64,000 nt of DNA from Paracoccaceae bacterium (GTDB lineage: Bacteria > Pseudomonadota > Alphaproteobacteria > Rhodobacterales > Rhodobacteraceae). This document shows positions 45,295-54,402 of this stretch, piece after piece (positions within the stretch are counted from its first letter, which is position 1; every line of letters starts with the position of its first letter). The position numbers and the translations under genes are program-made. The notes beneath the pieces were generated by a model that saw only the letters and a list, made by a program, of their open reading frames with translations, was not told where the DNA came from and ran no database searches. The stretch is taken from NCBI GenBank assembly GCA_030697175.1, contig JAUYQR010000013.1:19984-83983 (forward strand), read 5' to 3'.

Positions 45295-46668
45295 ATGAAG
45301 ATCGGCGACGTTTCCTTCTGGTACGGCGATATCGGCCTGCCCTATTGCCGCGCGCCACTGGCAGGCGACACCAGTGCCGATGTGGCGATCATCGGGGCGG
45401 GCTATACCGGGCTTTGGGCGGCCTATTACCTCAAGAAGGCCAATCCAGCGCTGGATGTGCTGGTGATCGAAAAGGATTTCGCGGGGTTCGGCGCATCGGG
45501 CCGCAATGGTGGCTGGCTGACGGGCGGCTTTGCCTGGACGCATCGGCGCTATCTGGAAACCTCGTCCGAACACGCCGTTCGCGCGATGGTCGAGGCGATG
45601 AACGGCACCGTGGACGAGGTGATCCGGGTGGCCGAGGCCGAGGCTATCGACGCCGACATCCGCCGCACCGAAGAACTGATGGTCGCCACCAACCCCGCGC
45701 AGATGATCCGCCTGAAGGCCGAGGTCGCGCACCGCCGCCACTGGGGCGAAGACGGCCGGGTGTTCGAAATGGCGGCGAAAAGCCTGGCCGACCGCATTCG
45801 CATCCCTCGCGCGCTTGGCGCGATGGTGGTGGCGAACGTCGCCCGAATCCAGCCGGCAAAGCTGGTGCGTGGCCTTGCCGCCGTGGTGGAACGGCTGGGC
45901 GTCCGCCTCGTCGAAGGCACCACCGTCAGCGCCTATGAGAAGGGCAGCGTCACGACCGACCTTGGCATCGTGCGCGCGCCGATCATCCTGCGCTGCACCG
46001 AAGGCTTCACCGCCGGGATCGAGGGGTTGAAGCGCGACTGGCTGCCGCTGAATTCCGCCCAGATCGCCACCGAACCCCTGCCCGACGAGGTCTGGCGCCA
46101 GATCGGCTGGCAGGGACACGAGATCGTCGGCGATTTCGCCAACGTCTATTGCTACTGCCAGCGCACCCGCGAGGGCCGCATCACCGTGGGCGCGCGCGGC
46201 GTGCCCTACCGCTTCGGCTCCAGCCTTGATGCCAATGGCGCGCCCGATGCTGAAACCATCCGCCGGCTGACCGCGATCCTGCACCGGCATTTCCCGGCGG
46301 CACGTCAGGCAAGGATCGACCACGCCTGGTGCGGTGTGCTGGGCGTGCCGCGCGACTGGTGCGCGACCGTGGGTCTTGATCCCTCGACCGGCCTTGGCTG
46401 GGCGGGTGGCTATATCGGTGTTGGGGTCTCCACCTCCAACCTTGCCGGACGCACCCTGGCCGACCTTGCGACCGGTCGCGATACCGACCTTGTCCACCTG
46501 CCGTGGGTCAATCGCCGCGTCCGCCCGTGGGAGCCCGAGCCGTTCCGCTGGCTGGGCGTCCACGGCATGTATGCCTTGCTGAACGCCGCCGACCGGCGCG
46601 AGGCCCGCCCCGGCGCAGGTCCGTCCAGGCTTGCCGCCTTGGGCAACTGGCTGACCGGGCGCGGCTAA
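45295..46668 (+). CDS. FAD-dependent oxidoreductase (DAO family, PuuB/OrdL-like)
   Basis: 457 residues from ATG 45295, 23 bases after the tRNA. The Rossmann FAD motif is VAIIGAGYTGLWAAYYLKKANPALDVLVIEKD (about 29-60), followed by GFGASGRNGGWLTGG, the covalent/near-FAD segment typical of gamma-glutamylputrescine oxidase-like enzymes. The C-terminal IDHAWCGVLGVPRDWCATVG and GWAGGYIGVGVSTSNLAGR close the FAD site. The substrate is probably an amine or N-modified amino acid; nothing nearby decides it. The frame open from 45238 covers the tRNA and is not real there. Confidence 0.9.
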   Translation: MKIGDVSFWYGDIGLPYCRAPLAGDTSADVAIIGAGYTGLWAAYYLKKANPALDVLVIEKDFAGFGASGRNGGWLTGGFAWTHRRYLETSSEHAVRAMVEAMNGTVDEVIRVAEAEAIDADIRRTEELMVATNPAQMIRLKAEVAHRRHWGEDGRVFEMAAKSLADRIRIPRALGAMVVANVARIQPAKLVRGLAAVVERLGVRLVEGTTVSAYEKGSVTTDLGIVRAPIILRCTEGFTAGIEGLKRDWLPLNSAQIATEPLPDEVWRQIGWQGHEIVGDFANVYCYCQRTREGRITVGARGVPYRFGSSLDANGAPDAETIRRLTAILHRHFPAARQARIDHAWCGVLGVPRDWCATVGLDPSTGLGWAGGYIGVGVSTSNLAGRTLADLATGRDTDLVHLPWVNRRVRPWEPEPFRWLGVHGMYALLNAADRREARPGAGPSRLAALGNWLTGRG

Positions 46669-46725
46669 CGCTTGCCCGATGGCCAATCGCTTGCCATAAC
46701 ACGGCCAGCGTTGGGGAGCGGGACC

Positions 46726-48033
46726 ATGAAGTTTCACCGTCGGCACGTACTGGCACTTCCGTTGGCGCTGCTGGCGCGCCCGCTTGGCGCCGCGCCCCGG
46801 CCCGAGGTGGAGCGGGATGTCATCGTCACCTGGTATCGGCTGATCCTGGAACTCGTCCGCCATACCGCCACCTATTCGCCCCCCGTCGCCAGCCGCGCCT
46901 TCGCCTACATCGGCATCACCGCGCATGAAGCGCTGGCCAGCGGCAACCCCGCCTTGCGCTCGCTTGCAGGGCAACTGAACGGACTTGCGACGCTTCCGGC
47001 CCGCACCCCGGGCGACCATGACGAGGCTTGTGTCCTGCACGCGGCCCTTGCAGCATCGGCCAGGAACTTCTTTTCCAACACCGGCCCGACCGGCCAGCGC
47101 GCGATGGGGGCGATGACCGAACGGATGGCCGGAAAGGCAATGGACGGCATCGCCAGCGATGTGGTGGCGCGCAGCACCGCACATGGCGAGGCGATTGCCG
47201 CGCACATCTTGCAATGGTCACTGTCGGACGGCGGTGCCGTCATCGAGAACATGGGCTTTCCCGCCAGCTACACCCCCGGCACCAATCCGCAGGACTGGGT
47301 GCCGACCAGCCTTGTGCGCCAGCAGCAGGCGCCGCTACTGCCCGACTGGGGCACTGTCCGCCCCTTCGCCATGCCCACCGGCGACGCCTGCAGCCTGCCC
47401 GCGCCGCCCGCCTACAGCGAAGACCCGGCCTCGCCGTTCTTCCTTGCAGCGAAAGAGGTTTACGACACCGTCACGAACCTTACCGACGAACAGCGCCTGA
47501 TCGCCCGCTTCTGGTCGGACGACCCGATGCTGTCGCCGACGCCGCCCGGACACTGGATCGCCATCGTTCTGGATATCGCCGACCGTGACGCCCTGCCCGC
47601 CGACCGTATCTCCGAAATCCTCGCCACCCTCGGGATCGCGATGGCCGACGCCTTCATCGGCTGCTGGGCCGCAAAGTTCGAGTATGATCTCCTGCGCCCG
47701 ATCACCTACATCCGCCGCCACATCGACCCGAAGTTCGAGCCCCTGCTGAACACGCCGCCGTTTCCGGAATACCCGTCGGGCCACAGCACACAGTCGGGGG
47801 CCGCCGCAACCGTGCTGACCGCGGCCTTTGGCGAGGATTTTGCCTTCGACGATCACACCCACGAAGACGAAGGCCTGCCGGTACGCAGCTTTGCCTCGTT
47901 TTGGGCGGCCGCAGAAGAGGCCGGGATTTCAAGGCTTTACGGCGGCATCCACTTCCGCTTCGGCATCGACCAGGGGTTGGTCCAGGGCCGCTGCATCGGT
48001 GCCTACGCCGCCGGATTGGCGACCCGCGCATGA
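46726..48033 (+). CDS. Vanadium-dependent haloperoxidase/PAP2 family protein, exported
   Basis: 435 residues from ATG 46726 (GGAGCGGG upstream). The leader HRRHVLALPLALLARPLGA suggests export, possibly Tat. The vanadate-binding set of the family is complete: Lys317 and Arg324 (AKFEYDLLRP), Ser351-Gly352-His353 (PEYPSGHSTQS), Arg403 and His409 (SRLYGGIHFRFG). This group oxidises halides with H2O2, or acts as a phosphatase; the vanadium class is favoured by the K...R spacing and the HFRFGIDQG end. The next gene overlaps it by 4 bases. Confidence 0.9.
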   Translation: MKFHRRHVLALPLALLARPLGAAPRPEVERDVIVTWYRLILELVRHTATYSPPVASRAFAYIGITAHEALASGNPALRSLAGQLNGLATLPARTPGDHDEACVLHAALAASARNFFSNTGPTGQRAMGAMTERMAGKAMDGIASDVVARSTAHGEAIAAHILQWSLSDGGAVIENMGFPASYTPGTNPQDWVPTSLVRQQQAPLLPDWGTVRPFAMPTGDACSLPAPPAYSEDPASPFFLAAKEVYDTVTNLTDEQRLIARFWSDDPMLSPTPPGHWIAIVLDIADRDALPADRISEILATLGIAMADAFIGCWAAKFEYDLLRPITYIRRHIDPKFEPLLNTPPFPEYPSGHSTQSGAAATVLTAAFGEDFAFDDHTHEDEGLPVRSFASFWAAAEEAGISRLYGGIHFRFGIDQGLVQGRCIGAYAAGLATRA

Positions 48034-49589
48034 TGCTTCGCGCAGCCCTTTTGCTTGTTGCCAGCCCCGCGCTGGCCGATCCGGTGATTCCGGTTTTCAC
48101 AAATGAGACCGCCACATCGGGCATCACCACGGCCTATCAGGGCGAGTGGGAGTTCATGGTTGGCGGCGGGGTCTCGACCTTTGACTGTTCGGGCGACGGG
48201 TTTCCCGAGGCGTTCATCTCGGGCGGTGCCGACGCTTCGGCGCTTTACCTCAACCGCAGCACCAAGGGCGGGCCGCTGACCTTTGCCAAAGCCGACGCCG
48301 CGTTTCCGGCAGGCATCACCGGCGCCTATCCCCTGGACATCGACAGCGACGGCACCCTTGACCTTGTCACCCTGCGCGTCGGGCCGGATCTTCTGCTGCG
48401 CGGGCTTGGTGACTGCCGGTTCGAGGATGCGACTGCCGCCTGGGGTTTTGCGGGTGGCGACGCCTGGTCCACCGCCTTTGCCGCGACCTGGGAAAAGGGG
48501 CAAAGCTGGCCGACCCTTGCCATCGGCACCTACATCGACCGCAAGGAAGAGGCGTTTCCCTGGGGCTCTTGCACCGACAACCACCTTTTCCGCCCCGACG
48601 GCGAAGGTTACGGCCCGCCTGCCCCGCTGACGCCCTCGTTCTGCGCGCTGTCGATGATCTTCACCGACTGGAACCGCACCGGCCAGCCCGCCCTGCGCGT
48701 GTCGAACGACCGCGAGTATTACAAGGCCGGGCGCGAACAGCTCTGGCACCTCGACCCCGGCCAGCCACCGCGCGAATACACCGAAAAGGAAGGCTGGAAG
48801 CGGCTGCGCATCTGGGGCATGGGCATCGCCTCGGCTGACATCACGCTGGACGGCTATCCTGACTTTTTCCTCACCAGCATGGCCGACAACAAGTTCCAGA
48901 CCCTCGCCACGCCGGAACCCGGAACCAAGCCGGTCTACAGCGACCTTGCCTTCGCGCGCGGCATCACCGCCCACCGGCCCTACATGGGCGACGACCTGAA
49001 ACCCTCCACCGCCTGGCACCCGCAGTTCGCCGACGTGAACAACGACGGCAGGCTTGATCTGTTCGTCGCCAAGGGCAACGTCGCCAAGATGCCGGATTTC
49101 GCGGCGGCCGACCCCAACAACCTTTTGTTGCAGAACGAGGATGGCACCTTCACCGAAGCCGGCGACAAGGCTGGCGTTGCCAGCGTGAAGATCGGCCGCG
49201 GTGCGCAGGTGGTTGATTTCAATCTTGATGGCGCGCTTGATCTTGTTGTCGTAAACCGTTGGGAAGGCGCGGAAATCTGGCGCGGCGATGCCAGCCTTGC
49301 GGGGGCATGGGTGCAGGTGCGGCTGGATCATCCCGGCCCCAACCGCAACGCCATCGGCGCGGTGATCGAGGTTCGACGCGGCGAAGTGGTCGAACGCCAC
49401 GAGATCACCTCGGGTGGGGGCCACATGAGCGGCAGCGTCGGCTGGCTGCACTTTGGCCTTGGCGCCACCGACGCAGCCGAAATGCGGGTGATCTGGCCCG
49501 ACGGCAGCGAAGGCCCGTGGCTGACCCTGCCCGCCCGCGGCTTCTACACCCTCAGTCCCGGCGCCGAACCGGCCATCTGGCAACCCTGA
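48030..49589 (+). CDS. CRTAC1-family (FG-GAP/VCBS repeat, ASPIC/UnbV) exported protein
   Basis: 519 residues from ATG 48030 (ATGATG, inside the haloperoxidase stop). A signal peptide MLRAALLLVASPALA is followed by beta-propeller repeats with calcium-like loops (DCSGDGFPEA, DIDSDGTLDL, DVNNDGRLDL, DFNLDGALDL). The C-terminus is an ASPIC/UnbV domain (NAIGAVIEVRRGEVVERHEITSGGGHMSGS...). It is likely periplasmic or extracellular. Co-translation with the haloperoxidase suggests they work together; the task is unknown. Confidence 0.9.
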   Translation: MMLRAALLLVASPALADPVIPVFTNETATSGITTAYQGEWEFMVGGGVSTFDCSGDGFPEAFISGGADASALYLNRSTKGGPLTFAKADAAFPAGITGAYPLDIDSDGTLDLVTLRVGPDLLLRGLGDCRFEDATAAWGFAGGDAWSTAFAATWEKGQSWPTLAIGTYIDRKEEAFPWGSCTDNHLFRPDGEGYGPPAPLTPSFCALSMIFTDWNRTGQPALRVSNDREYYKAGREQLWHLDPGQPPREYTEKEGWKRLRIWGMGIASADITLDGYPDFFLTSMADNKFQTLATPEPGTKPVYSDLAFARGITAHRPYMGDDLKPSTAWHPQFADVNNDGRLDLFVAKGNVAKMPDFAAADPNNLLLQNEDGTFTEAGDKAGVASVKIGRGAQVVDFNLDGALDLVVVNRWEGAEIWRGDASLAGAWVQVRLDHPGPNRNAIGAVIEVRRGEVVERHEITSGGGHMSGSVGWLHFGLGATDAAEMRVIWPDGSEGPWLTLPARGFYTLSPGAEPAIWQP

Positions 49590-49592
49590 GGC

Positions 49593-49904
49593 TCAGCCAA
49601 CCTCAAGGTCAAAGACCATGATCCCGGCCACACCGCCGTTGCACAAGGCCACAAGATCGCGCCCGGCGGCCTGATGGTCGGGATGTTGTTCATAGGCCAG
49701 ATGCGCTGCGCGGTCACGGAAGGTGCAGATGAAGCCCATGCTGTAGCGCGCTGATTTCGCCTCGTAATCCCGGTTTGGTCCGTGCTGGAAGGCGGTCATG
49801 CCATCGACCTTGCCCAACAGCCCCGCCAACCGGCGCATCACATCTGCCAAGGCGCCCTCCGGAGCATCTGTCCGCAGATCGCAGACCACACAGTGTTGCA
49901 GCAT
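49593..49904 (-). CDS. Dabb family (stress-responsive alpha/beta barrel) protein
   Basis: 103 residues. The opening LQHCVVCDLRTDAPEGALADVMRRLAGLLGKVDGMTAFQHGPN, then YSMGFICTFRDRAAHLAYEQHPDHQ, is the ferredoxin-like Dabb domain with its conserved His near the end. Such proteins are dimers; some catalyse small cyclisation or decarboxylation steps, most are uncharacterised. It is the last gene of the big minus-strand operon (3 bases after the LacI gene). The stop faces that of the CRTAC1 gene. Confidence 0.88.
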   Translation of the reverse strand: MLQHCVVCDLRTDAPEGALADVMRRLAGLLGKVDGMTAFQHGPNRDYEAKSARYSMGFICTFRDRAAHLAYEQHPDHQAAGRDLVALCNGGVAGIMVFDLEVG

Positions 49905-49907
49905 CCG

Positions 49908-50912
49908 TTACCCCCCGCTTGACGCCCGCACGACCAATTCGACCGGCGCCCGCGTGACGGCGACGGGATGCTTTTGCTGTTCCAGCCAGTCGACCAGTGT
50001 ATCCGCCGCCGCCCTGCCGAACCCTGCGATGTTGCAGCGCACGGATGACAGTTGCGGATAGACCATCGCGCATTCCTCGATGTCATCGAACCCGACCAGC
50101 CGGAATTCGCGCCCGACCTGACGCCCTTCGGCGGCAAACCCGGCGATCATGCCCAAGGCCACCAGATCGTTGAAACATACCGCCGCATCGACCGCCGGAT
50201 ACTCGCGCCCCAGCCGCAGTGCCGCCTCGCGCCCGAAGCCGCGCGACGACCTGCCGTGCAGGATGATCGGCTCCATCCCCGCCTCGCGCAGCACCGCCAG
50301 ATAGCCCGCCATCCGTTCCGCCGTGATCGGCCGCCCCTCGGGGCCACCGACAAACGCAATCCGCCGCGCCCCCGCATCCAACAGATGCCGCGTCGCTGCT
50401 CGTCCGCCCGACAGGTAATCGAACGAGGCAAAGGGAAACCGCTCCGTATCGCCCGATGCCTGCCGCAGCACCTGAAGCACCGGTATTCCGGCCCGCTGCA
50501 GCGGCCCGAACGTGGCCTCGGTGCCGCCATAGGTGGGCGAGATCACCAGCCCCGAAACGCCATGTTCCACCATCGAGCCCACGACCTGCGCCTGAACGCC
50601 TGCATCCTCGTCGGTATTGGCGATCACCGTGGCGTAGCCGCGTGCCGACAGCGCCATCTGAAGGCTGGTAGCAAACTCGGTGAAGAAAGGGTTGCGCAGA
50701 TCGTTGATCACCAGCCCGATCAGCCCGACGTTGGCTGACCGCAGGTTCGCCGCCGCGCGGTTGTAGACATAGCCGATCGTCCGCATCGTCTCGCGCACCT
50801 TGGCGCGGGTTTCGTCCTTTACCAGCGGGCTGTCCTGCAAGACCAGGCTGACGGTCGATTTCGACACGCCAGCCGCCTCGGCAACGTCGATGATGGTCGG
50901 CCGTTTCGTCAC
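49908..50912 (-). CDS. LacI family transcriptional regulator
   Basis: 334 residues from a GTG at 50912, with GAGGCGGG before it; it overlaps the DUF993 stop by 4 bases. The HTH is TIIDVAEAAGVSKSTVSLVLQDSPLV (about 5-30), with the hinge helix at NRAAANLRS. The periplasmic-binding-protein-like sugar domain follows (VGLIGLVINDLRNPFFTEFATSL, to GFDDIEECAMVYPQLSSVR). It probably senses the sugar or polyol metabolised by the operon in which it sits. An ATG at 51089 would start in shadow sequence. Confidence 0.92.
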   Translation of the reverse strand: MTKRPTIIDVAEAAGVSKSTVSLVLQDSPLVKDETRAKVRETMRTIGYVYNRAAANLRSANVGLIGLVINDLRNPFFTEFATSLQMALSARGYATVIANTDEDAGVQAQVVGSMVEHGVSGLVISPTYGGTEATFGPLQRAGIPVLQVLRQASGDTERFPFASFDYLSGGRAATRHLLDAGARRIAFVGGPEGRPITAERMAGYLAVLREAGMEPIILHGRSSRGFGREAALRLGREYPAVDAAVCFNDLVALGMIAGFAAEGRQVGREFRLVGFDDIEECAMVYPQLSSVRCNIAGFGRAAADTLVDWLEQQKHPVAVTRAPVELVVRASSGG

Positions 50913-52081
50913 CCCGCCTCGATCCCATGCAGTTTCAGCAACAACCCCATCCGTTCTTCTGCAAGGTCGGGCCGTTCGAGCAGACGCGCCGCATCTGCCA
51001 GACGAAACACCGCCGAGTAATGCACGATGTCGCGGCTGGATTGGAGCCCCGCCGGCATGATGAAGTGCCGCTGGTGGCCGTTCAGCCACGACAGGAAGGC
51101 GATGCCTGCCTTGTAAAACCGCGTCGGCGCGCGAAAGATCTCGCGGCTGAGCGGCACCGTGGGCGCAAGCAGCCGATGGTAGGTGTCGCGGCCCCCCAGC
51201 GCCAGCGCCTCCAGCGCCTGACTGGCCGCCGGTGCGATGGCCGCGAAAATCCCCAAAAGCGCGTGGGAATGATGCGCCCCATCGCCTTCGATCAGGGGCG
51301 CATAGTTGAAATCATCGCCGGTATAAAGCCGCACCCCCTTTGGCAGCCGTGCCCTGAACGCTTCTTCATGCACCTGATCCAGCAGGGAAATCTTGATGCC
51401 GTCCACCTTGGCCGGATTGTCCGCGATCAGCCCCAGCACGAACTCCGTCGCCTCGGCCACATCCGTGCTGCCCCAATAGCCGGCAAGCGCGGGATCGAAC
51501 ATCTCGCCCAGCCAGTGCAGGATCACCGGTTCCCGCGCGCCTTCGATCAGTTGGCGGTAGACCCGCCGGTAGACGCCGACCCCCGCCCCCATCGCCGTGA
51601 AGGCCCGGCTTGCCATCAGGATCAATTGGCCGCCCGCCGCCTCGATCGCGTCAGCCTGCGTCTGATACGCCGCAAGGATCGCCTCGGACGACCGCAGCGC
51701 CGCCAAGGGCACATGGTCCGTCCCCGCCCCGCAGGCCACGCGCGGCCGCAACGGATGCGCCTTGGCGGCCTTCATCGTGCGCTGGATCAGGTCCAGCGCG
51801 GTTGGCCAATCGACGCCCATCCCGCGCTGTGCGGTGTCCATCGCCTCGGCCAGCCCCAATCCCTGATCCCAAAGCCAAACCCGGAACGCCAGCGTCGCGT
51901 CCCAATCCACCGCCGGTCGCGTATCCCAGGGGTTGCGTTCACGCAGCGGGTCGGAAATCACATGCGCCGCGGCAAAGGCGGTGCGCGTCAGCGGCACCCT
52001 TGGCGCGCGCGGCACCAAAGGCTCTCCGGTCAGCCGGAACACTTGCAACGTGCCCGTTTCGGTCGGCAACTGCATCTTCAC
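50909..52081 (-). CDS. DUF993 (dihydrodipicolinate-synthase-like TIM barrel) protein
   Basis: 390 residues. Family features are the start WDTRPAVDWDATLAFRVWLWDQGLGLAEAMDTAQRGMG, CGAGTDHVPLA, ILMASRAFTAMGAGVGVY, VDGIKISLLDQ with a lysine placed like the Schiff-base Lys of DHDPS/NAL aldolases, and RLYTGDDFNYAPLI. A carbon-carbon lyase role on a keto-sugar acid is plausible, but no member is well characterised to my knowledge. Overlaps of 4 bases on both sides. Confidence 0.85.
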   Translation of the reverse strand: MKMQLPTETGTLQVFRLTGEPLVPRAPRVPLTRTAFAAAHVISDPLRERNPWDTRPAVDWDATLAFRVWLWDQGLGLAEAMDTAQRGMGVDWPTALDLIQRTMKAAKAHPLRPRVACGAGTDHVPLAALRSSEAILAAYQTQADAIEAAGGQLILMASRAFTAMGAGVGVYRRVYRQLIEGAREPVILHWLGEMFDPALAGYWGSTDVAEATEFVLGLIADNPAKVDGIKISLLDQVHEEAFRARLPKGVRLYTGDDFNYAPLIEGDGAHHSHALLGIFAAIAPAASQALEALALGGRDTYHRLLAPTVPLSREIFRAPTRFYKAGIAFLSWLNGHQRHFIMPAGLQSSRDIVHYSAVFRLADAARLLERPDLAEERMGLLLKLHGIEAG

Positions 52082-53658
52082 GCTCCATGATCGGCGCGGA
52101 TCATGTCTGCGGCTTTCTCCGCAATCATGATCGTGGCGGCGTTGGTATTGGACGAAACGACCCGTGGCATCACCGAGGCATCGACGACGCGCAGCCGCTC
52201 CACCCCGTTGAAGCGCAGGCGGGGGTCCACCACGGCGCCCGCATCGCCGCCCATCCGGCAGGTGCCGGCCGGGTGATGGTCGGTCTTGGAATGGCGGCAG
52301 GCGTAGTCAAAGTAGTCCTGGTCGGTGCGCACCTGCGGCCCCGGCAGCCGTTCGGCCAGCACGTAGGGTTTCAGCGCCTGCCCCGCGATGATCTCGCGCG
52401 CGATCTTCAAGCCCCGGATCGACATTTCGCGATCATGCGGGTCGGCCCAGTAATTCGGGTCAATCAAGGGGGCCGCCGCAGGATCAGCCGAGGCAAGACG
52501 CACCGTGCCCCGCGACCGTGGCCGCAGGTAGGCCGAGTTCAGCGTGACACCGCCCTGCGGCATCGCCGCCACCCCGGCCTCGATCCCGGACCCCAGCCCC
52601 AGGTGAAACTGAATGTCGGGCGACCGCGCGCCGTCTTCGGCATACCAGAACCCACCCGTCTCAAACAGGCTCGAAGCCACCGGCCCGCGTTTGGTCAGCA
52701 GGTATTGCACCCCCGCCACCGCCGACCACAGGGGCCTGGCGTAGCGGTCATAGGTGTGTGGCCCGGTGCATTCCGCGATCACGAACAGGTCCAGATGGTC
52801 CTGCAAATCCGACCCGACCCCCGGATGGTCCAGCACCACCGGCACGCCGACCGATTGCAGATGCTCCGCCGGCCCGATGCCGGAAAGCATCAGCATCCGG
52901 GGCGAGCCGATGGCGCCAGACGACAGGATCACCGCCTCCGCCGCCCGCTCCACCACGCCGCCCGCAAGCTCCACCCCAACAGCGCGGCCCTTTTCGACCA
53001 CGATCCGCGCCACCTGCGCGCCTGTCCGCACCGTCAGGTTCGCCCGGGCCCGCGCCATGCCAAGATAGGCGACCGAGGCTGACGACCGCCGCGCATTGCG
53101 CTGGGTCAGTTGGTAATACCCCACCCCATCCGGCGTCTCACCGGTCAGATCGTGGTTGCGCGGGATGCCCAGTTCCGCCGCAGCGGCGAAATACGCCTCG
53201 CAGATCGGCAGGGGTGCGCGCGGCTGGCTGACGCCCAAAGGCCCGCCCTTGCCGTGCCAGCGGTTGTCGTGGGTGTCGTTGTCCTCGGCCTTGCGAAAAT
53301 ACGGCAGCACATCCTCATAGCCCCAGCCCGCGCAGCCCAACTGCCGCCATTCCTCGTAGTCCAAGGGGTGTCCGCGCGTGTAGATCTGCGCGTTGATCGA
53401 CGACCCGCCGCCGATCACTTTCGCCTGGGTATAGCGGATCACCATGCCGTTCATGTGGCGCTGCGGCACCGTCTGCCAGCCCCATGACCCGATGCCCTTG
53501 GTCATCTTCGCGAACCCCGCCGGCAGGTGGTAGAAGGGATGCCGGTCGCGCCCGCCCGCCTCCAGCAGCAGCACCTTCACGTCCGGGTTCTCGCTCAACC
53601 TTGCTGCCAGCACGCAGCCCGCCGACCCGCCGCCGACGATGATGAAATCAAACGCCAT
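52078..53658 (-). CDS. GMC family oxidoreductase (choline dehydrogenase-like)
   Basis: 526-residue flavoprotein alcohol dehydrogenase. FAD motif FIIVGGGSAGCVLAARLSENPDVKVLLLEAG (5-35), GMC signature 1 around GGGSSINAQIYTRGHPLDYEEW, and signature 2 in SGAIGSPRMLMLSGIGPAEHL. Active-site His in TDHHPAGTCRMGG, and Asn in SSNTNAATIMIAEKAADMI. It is soluble, without a signal peptide. It presumably oxidises an alcohol group of the operon's substrate. Directly adjacent to the SDR (0 bases) and overlapping DUF993 by 4. Confidence 0.94.
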   Translation of the reverse strand: MAFDFIIVGGGSAGCVLAARLSENPDVKVLLLEAGGRDRHPFYHLPAGFAKMTKGIGSWGWQTVPQRHMNGMVIRYTQAKVIGGGSSINAQIYTRGHPLDYEEWRQLGCAGWGYEDVLPYFRKAEDNDTHDNRWHGKGGPLGVSQPRAPLPICEAYFAAAAELGIPRNHDLTGETPDGVGYYQLTQRNARRSSASVAYLGMARARANLTVRTGAQVARIVVEKGRAVGVELAGGVVERAAEAVILSSGAIGSPRMLMLSGIGPAEHLQSVGVPVVLDHPGVGSDLQDHLDLFVIAECTGPHTYDRYARPLWSAVAGVQYLLTKRGPVASSLFETGGFWYAEDGARSPDIQFHLGLGSGIEAGVAAMPQGGVTLNSAYLRPRSRGTVRLASADPAAAPLIDPNYWADPHDREMSIRGLKIAREIIAGQALKPYVLAERLPGPQVRTDQDYFDYACRHSKTDHHPAGTCRMGGDAGAVVDPRLRFNGVERLRVVDASVMPRVVSSNTNAATIMIAEKAADMIRADHGA

Positions 53659-54402
53659 TCACAGCCTCGCAATCGACAGCCCGCCATCGACGGGGATCAC
53701 CGCCCCGGTGGCAAAGCGCATTTCACCCGTGGCAATCGGCACCATCACCGCGCCGACATCCGCCGGCTGCCCCCAGCGCGCCATCGGCACGAGGCCGCCT
53801 TCGATGCGGGCGTCGTAGCGGTCTTTCACCCCGGCCGTCATCGCCGTCGCGATGATTCCGGGGCGAAGTTCAAAGACCGCCACGCCCACCGCCGCCATCC
53901 GCACCGCAAAGGCCTGCGCCATCATCGACGCCCCGGCCTTGGACATGCAATATTCCGCCCGGTCCGCGCTGACCATCCCGGCGCTGACCGACGTGATGAA
54001 GGTCATGCTGCGGCAATGCTCGGATCGCTCTGCCGCCATCCGCCGCCCAACTTCCTGCGCCAGAAAGAAGGCCCCGCGCAGGTTGATCGCCATTGCGCGG
54101 TCGAAACTTTCCGCCGTGACGTCGAACAGATCGCCCCGCGCCATCGCGGGCACCCCGGCGTTCGAGACAAAGACCGTCACCGGCCCCACCTTGTCCATCA
54201 GCGCCGCCACCGCGCCGACATCGCGCAGGTCATGGCGGTGGTAGCTTGCATCTCCCAACCGCCCCAGCGCGTCGCGCACCGGGTCTGCGTCGTCGGTCAT
54301 CTCGGCCGCGATGACGATGCGGAACCCCGCACCAGAAAGCGCCTCGGCGATGCCAAGGCCAATGCCCTGCTGCCCGCCCGTGATGAACGCGACCGGCTTC
54401 AT
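53659..54402 (-). CDS. Short-chain dehydrogenase/reductase (3-ketoacyl-ACP reductase-like)
   Basis: 247-residue classical SDR. Cofactor motif FITGGQQGIGLGIAEAL (7-23), NAGVP near residue 83, and the Ser...YCMSKAG catalytic set with Tyr-x-x-x-Lys near 157-161. Members in sugar operons oxidise or reduce polyols and keto-sugars, so it likely acts between the two GMC enzymes. Overlap of 4 bases with the upstream GMC gene. Confidence 0.93.
   Translation of the reverse strand: MKPVAFITGGQQGIGLGIAEALSGAGFRIVIAAEMTDDADPVRDALGRLGDASYHRHDLRDVGAVAALMDKVGPVTVFVSNAGVPAMARGDLFDVTAESFDRAMAINLRGAFFLAQEVGRRMAAERSEHCRSMTFITSVSAGMVSADRAEYCMSKAGASMMAQAFAVRMAAVGVAVFELRPGIIATAMTAGVKDRYDARIEGGLVPMARWGQPADVGAVMVPIATGEMRFATGAVIPVDGGLSIARL

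Noticed and set aside
45274..47214. 646-residue minus-strand open frame
   Set aside because: Antisense of the FAD oxidoreductase and the haloperoxidase start; no motif.
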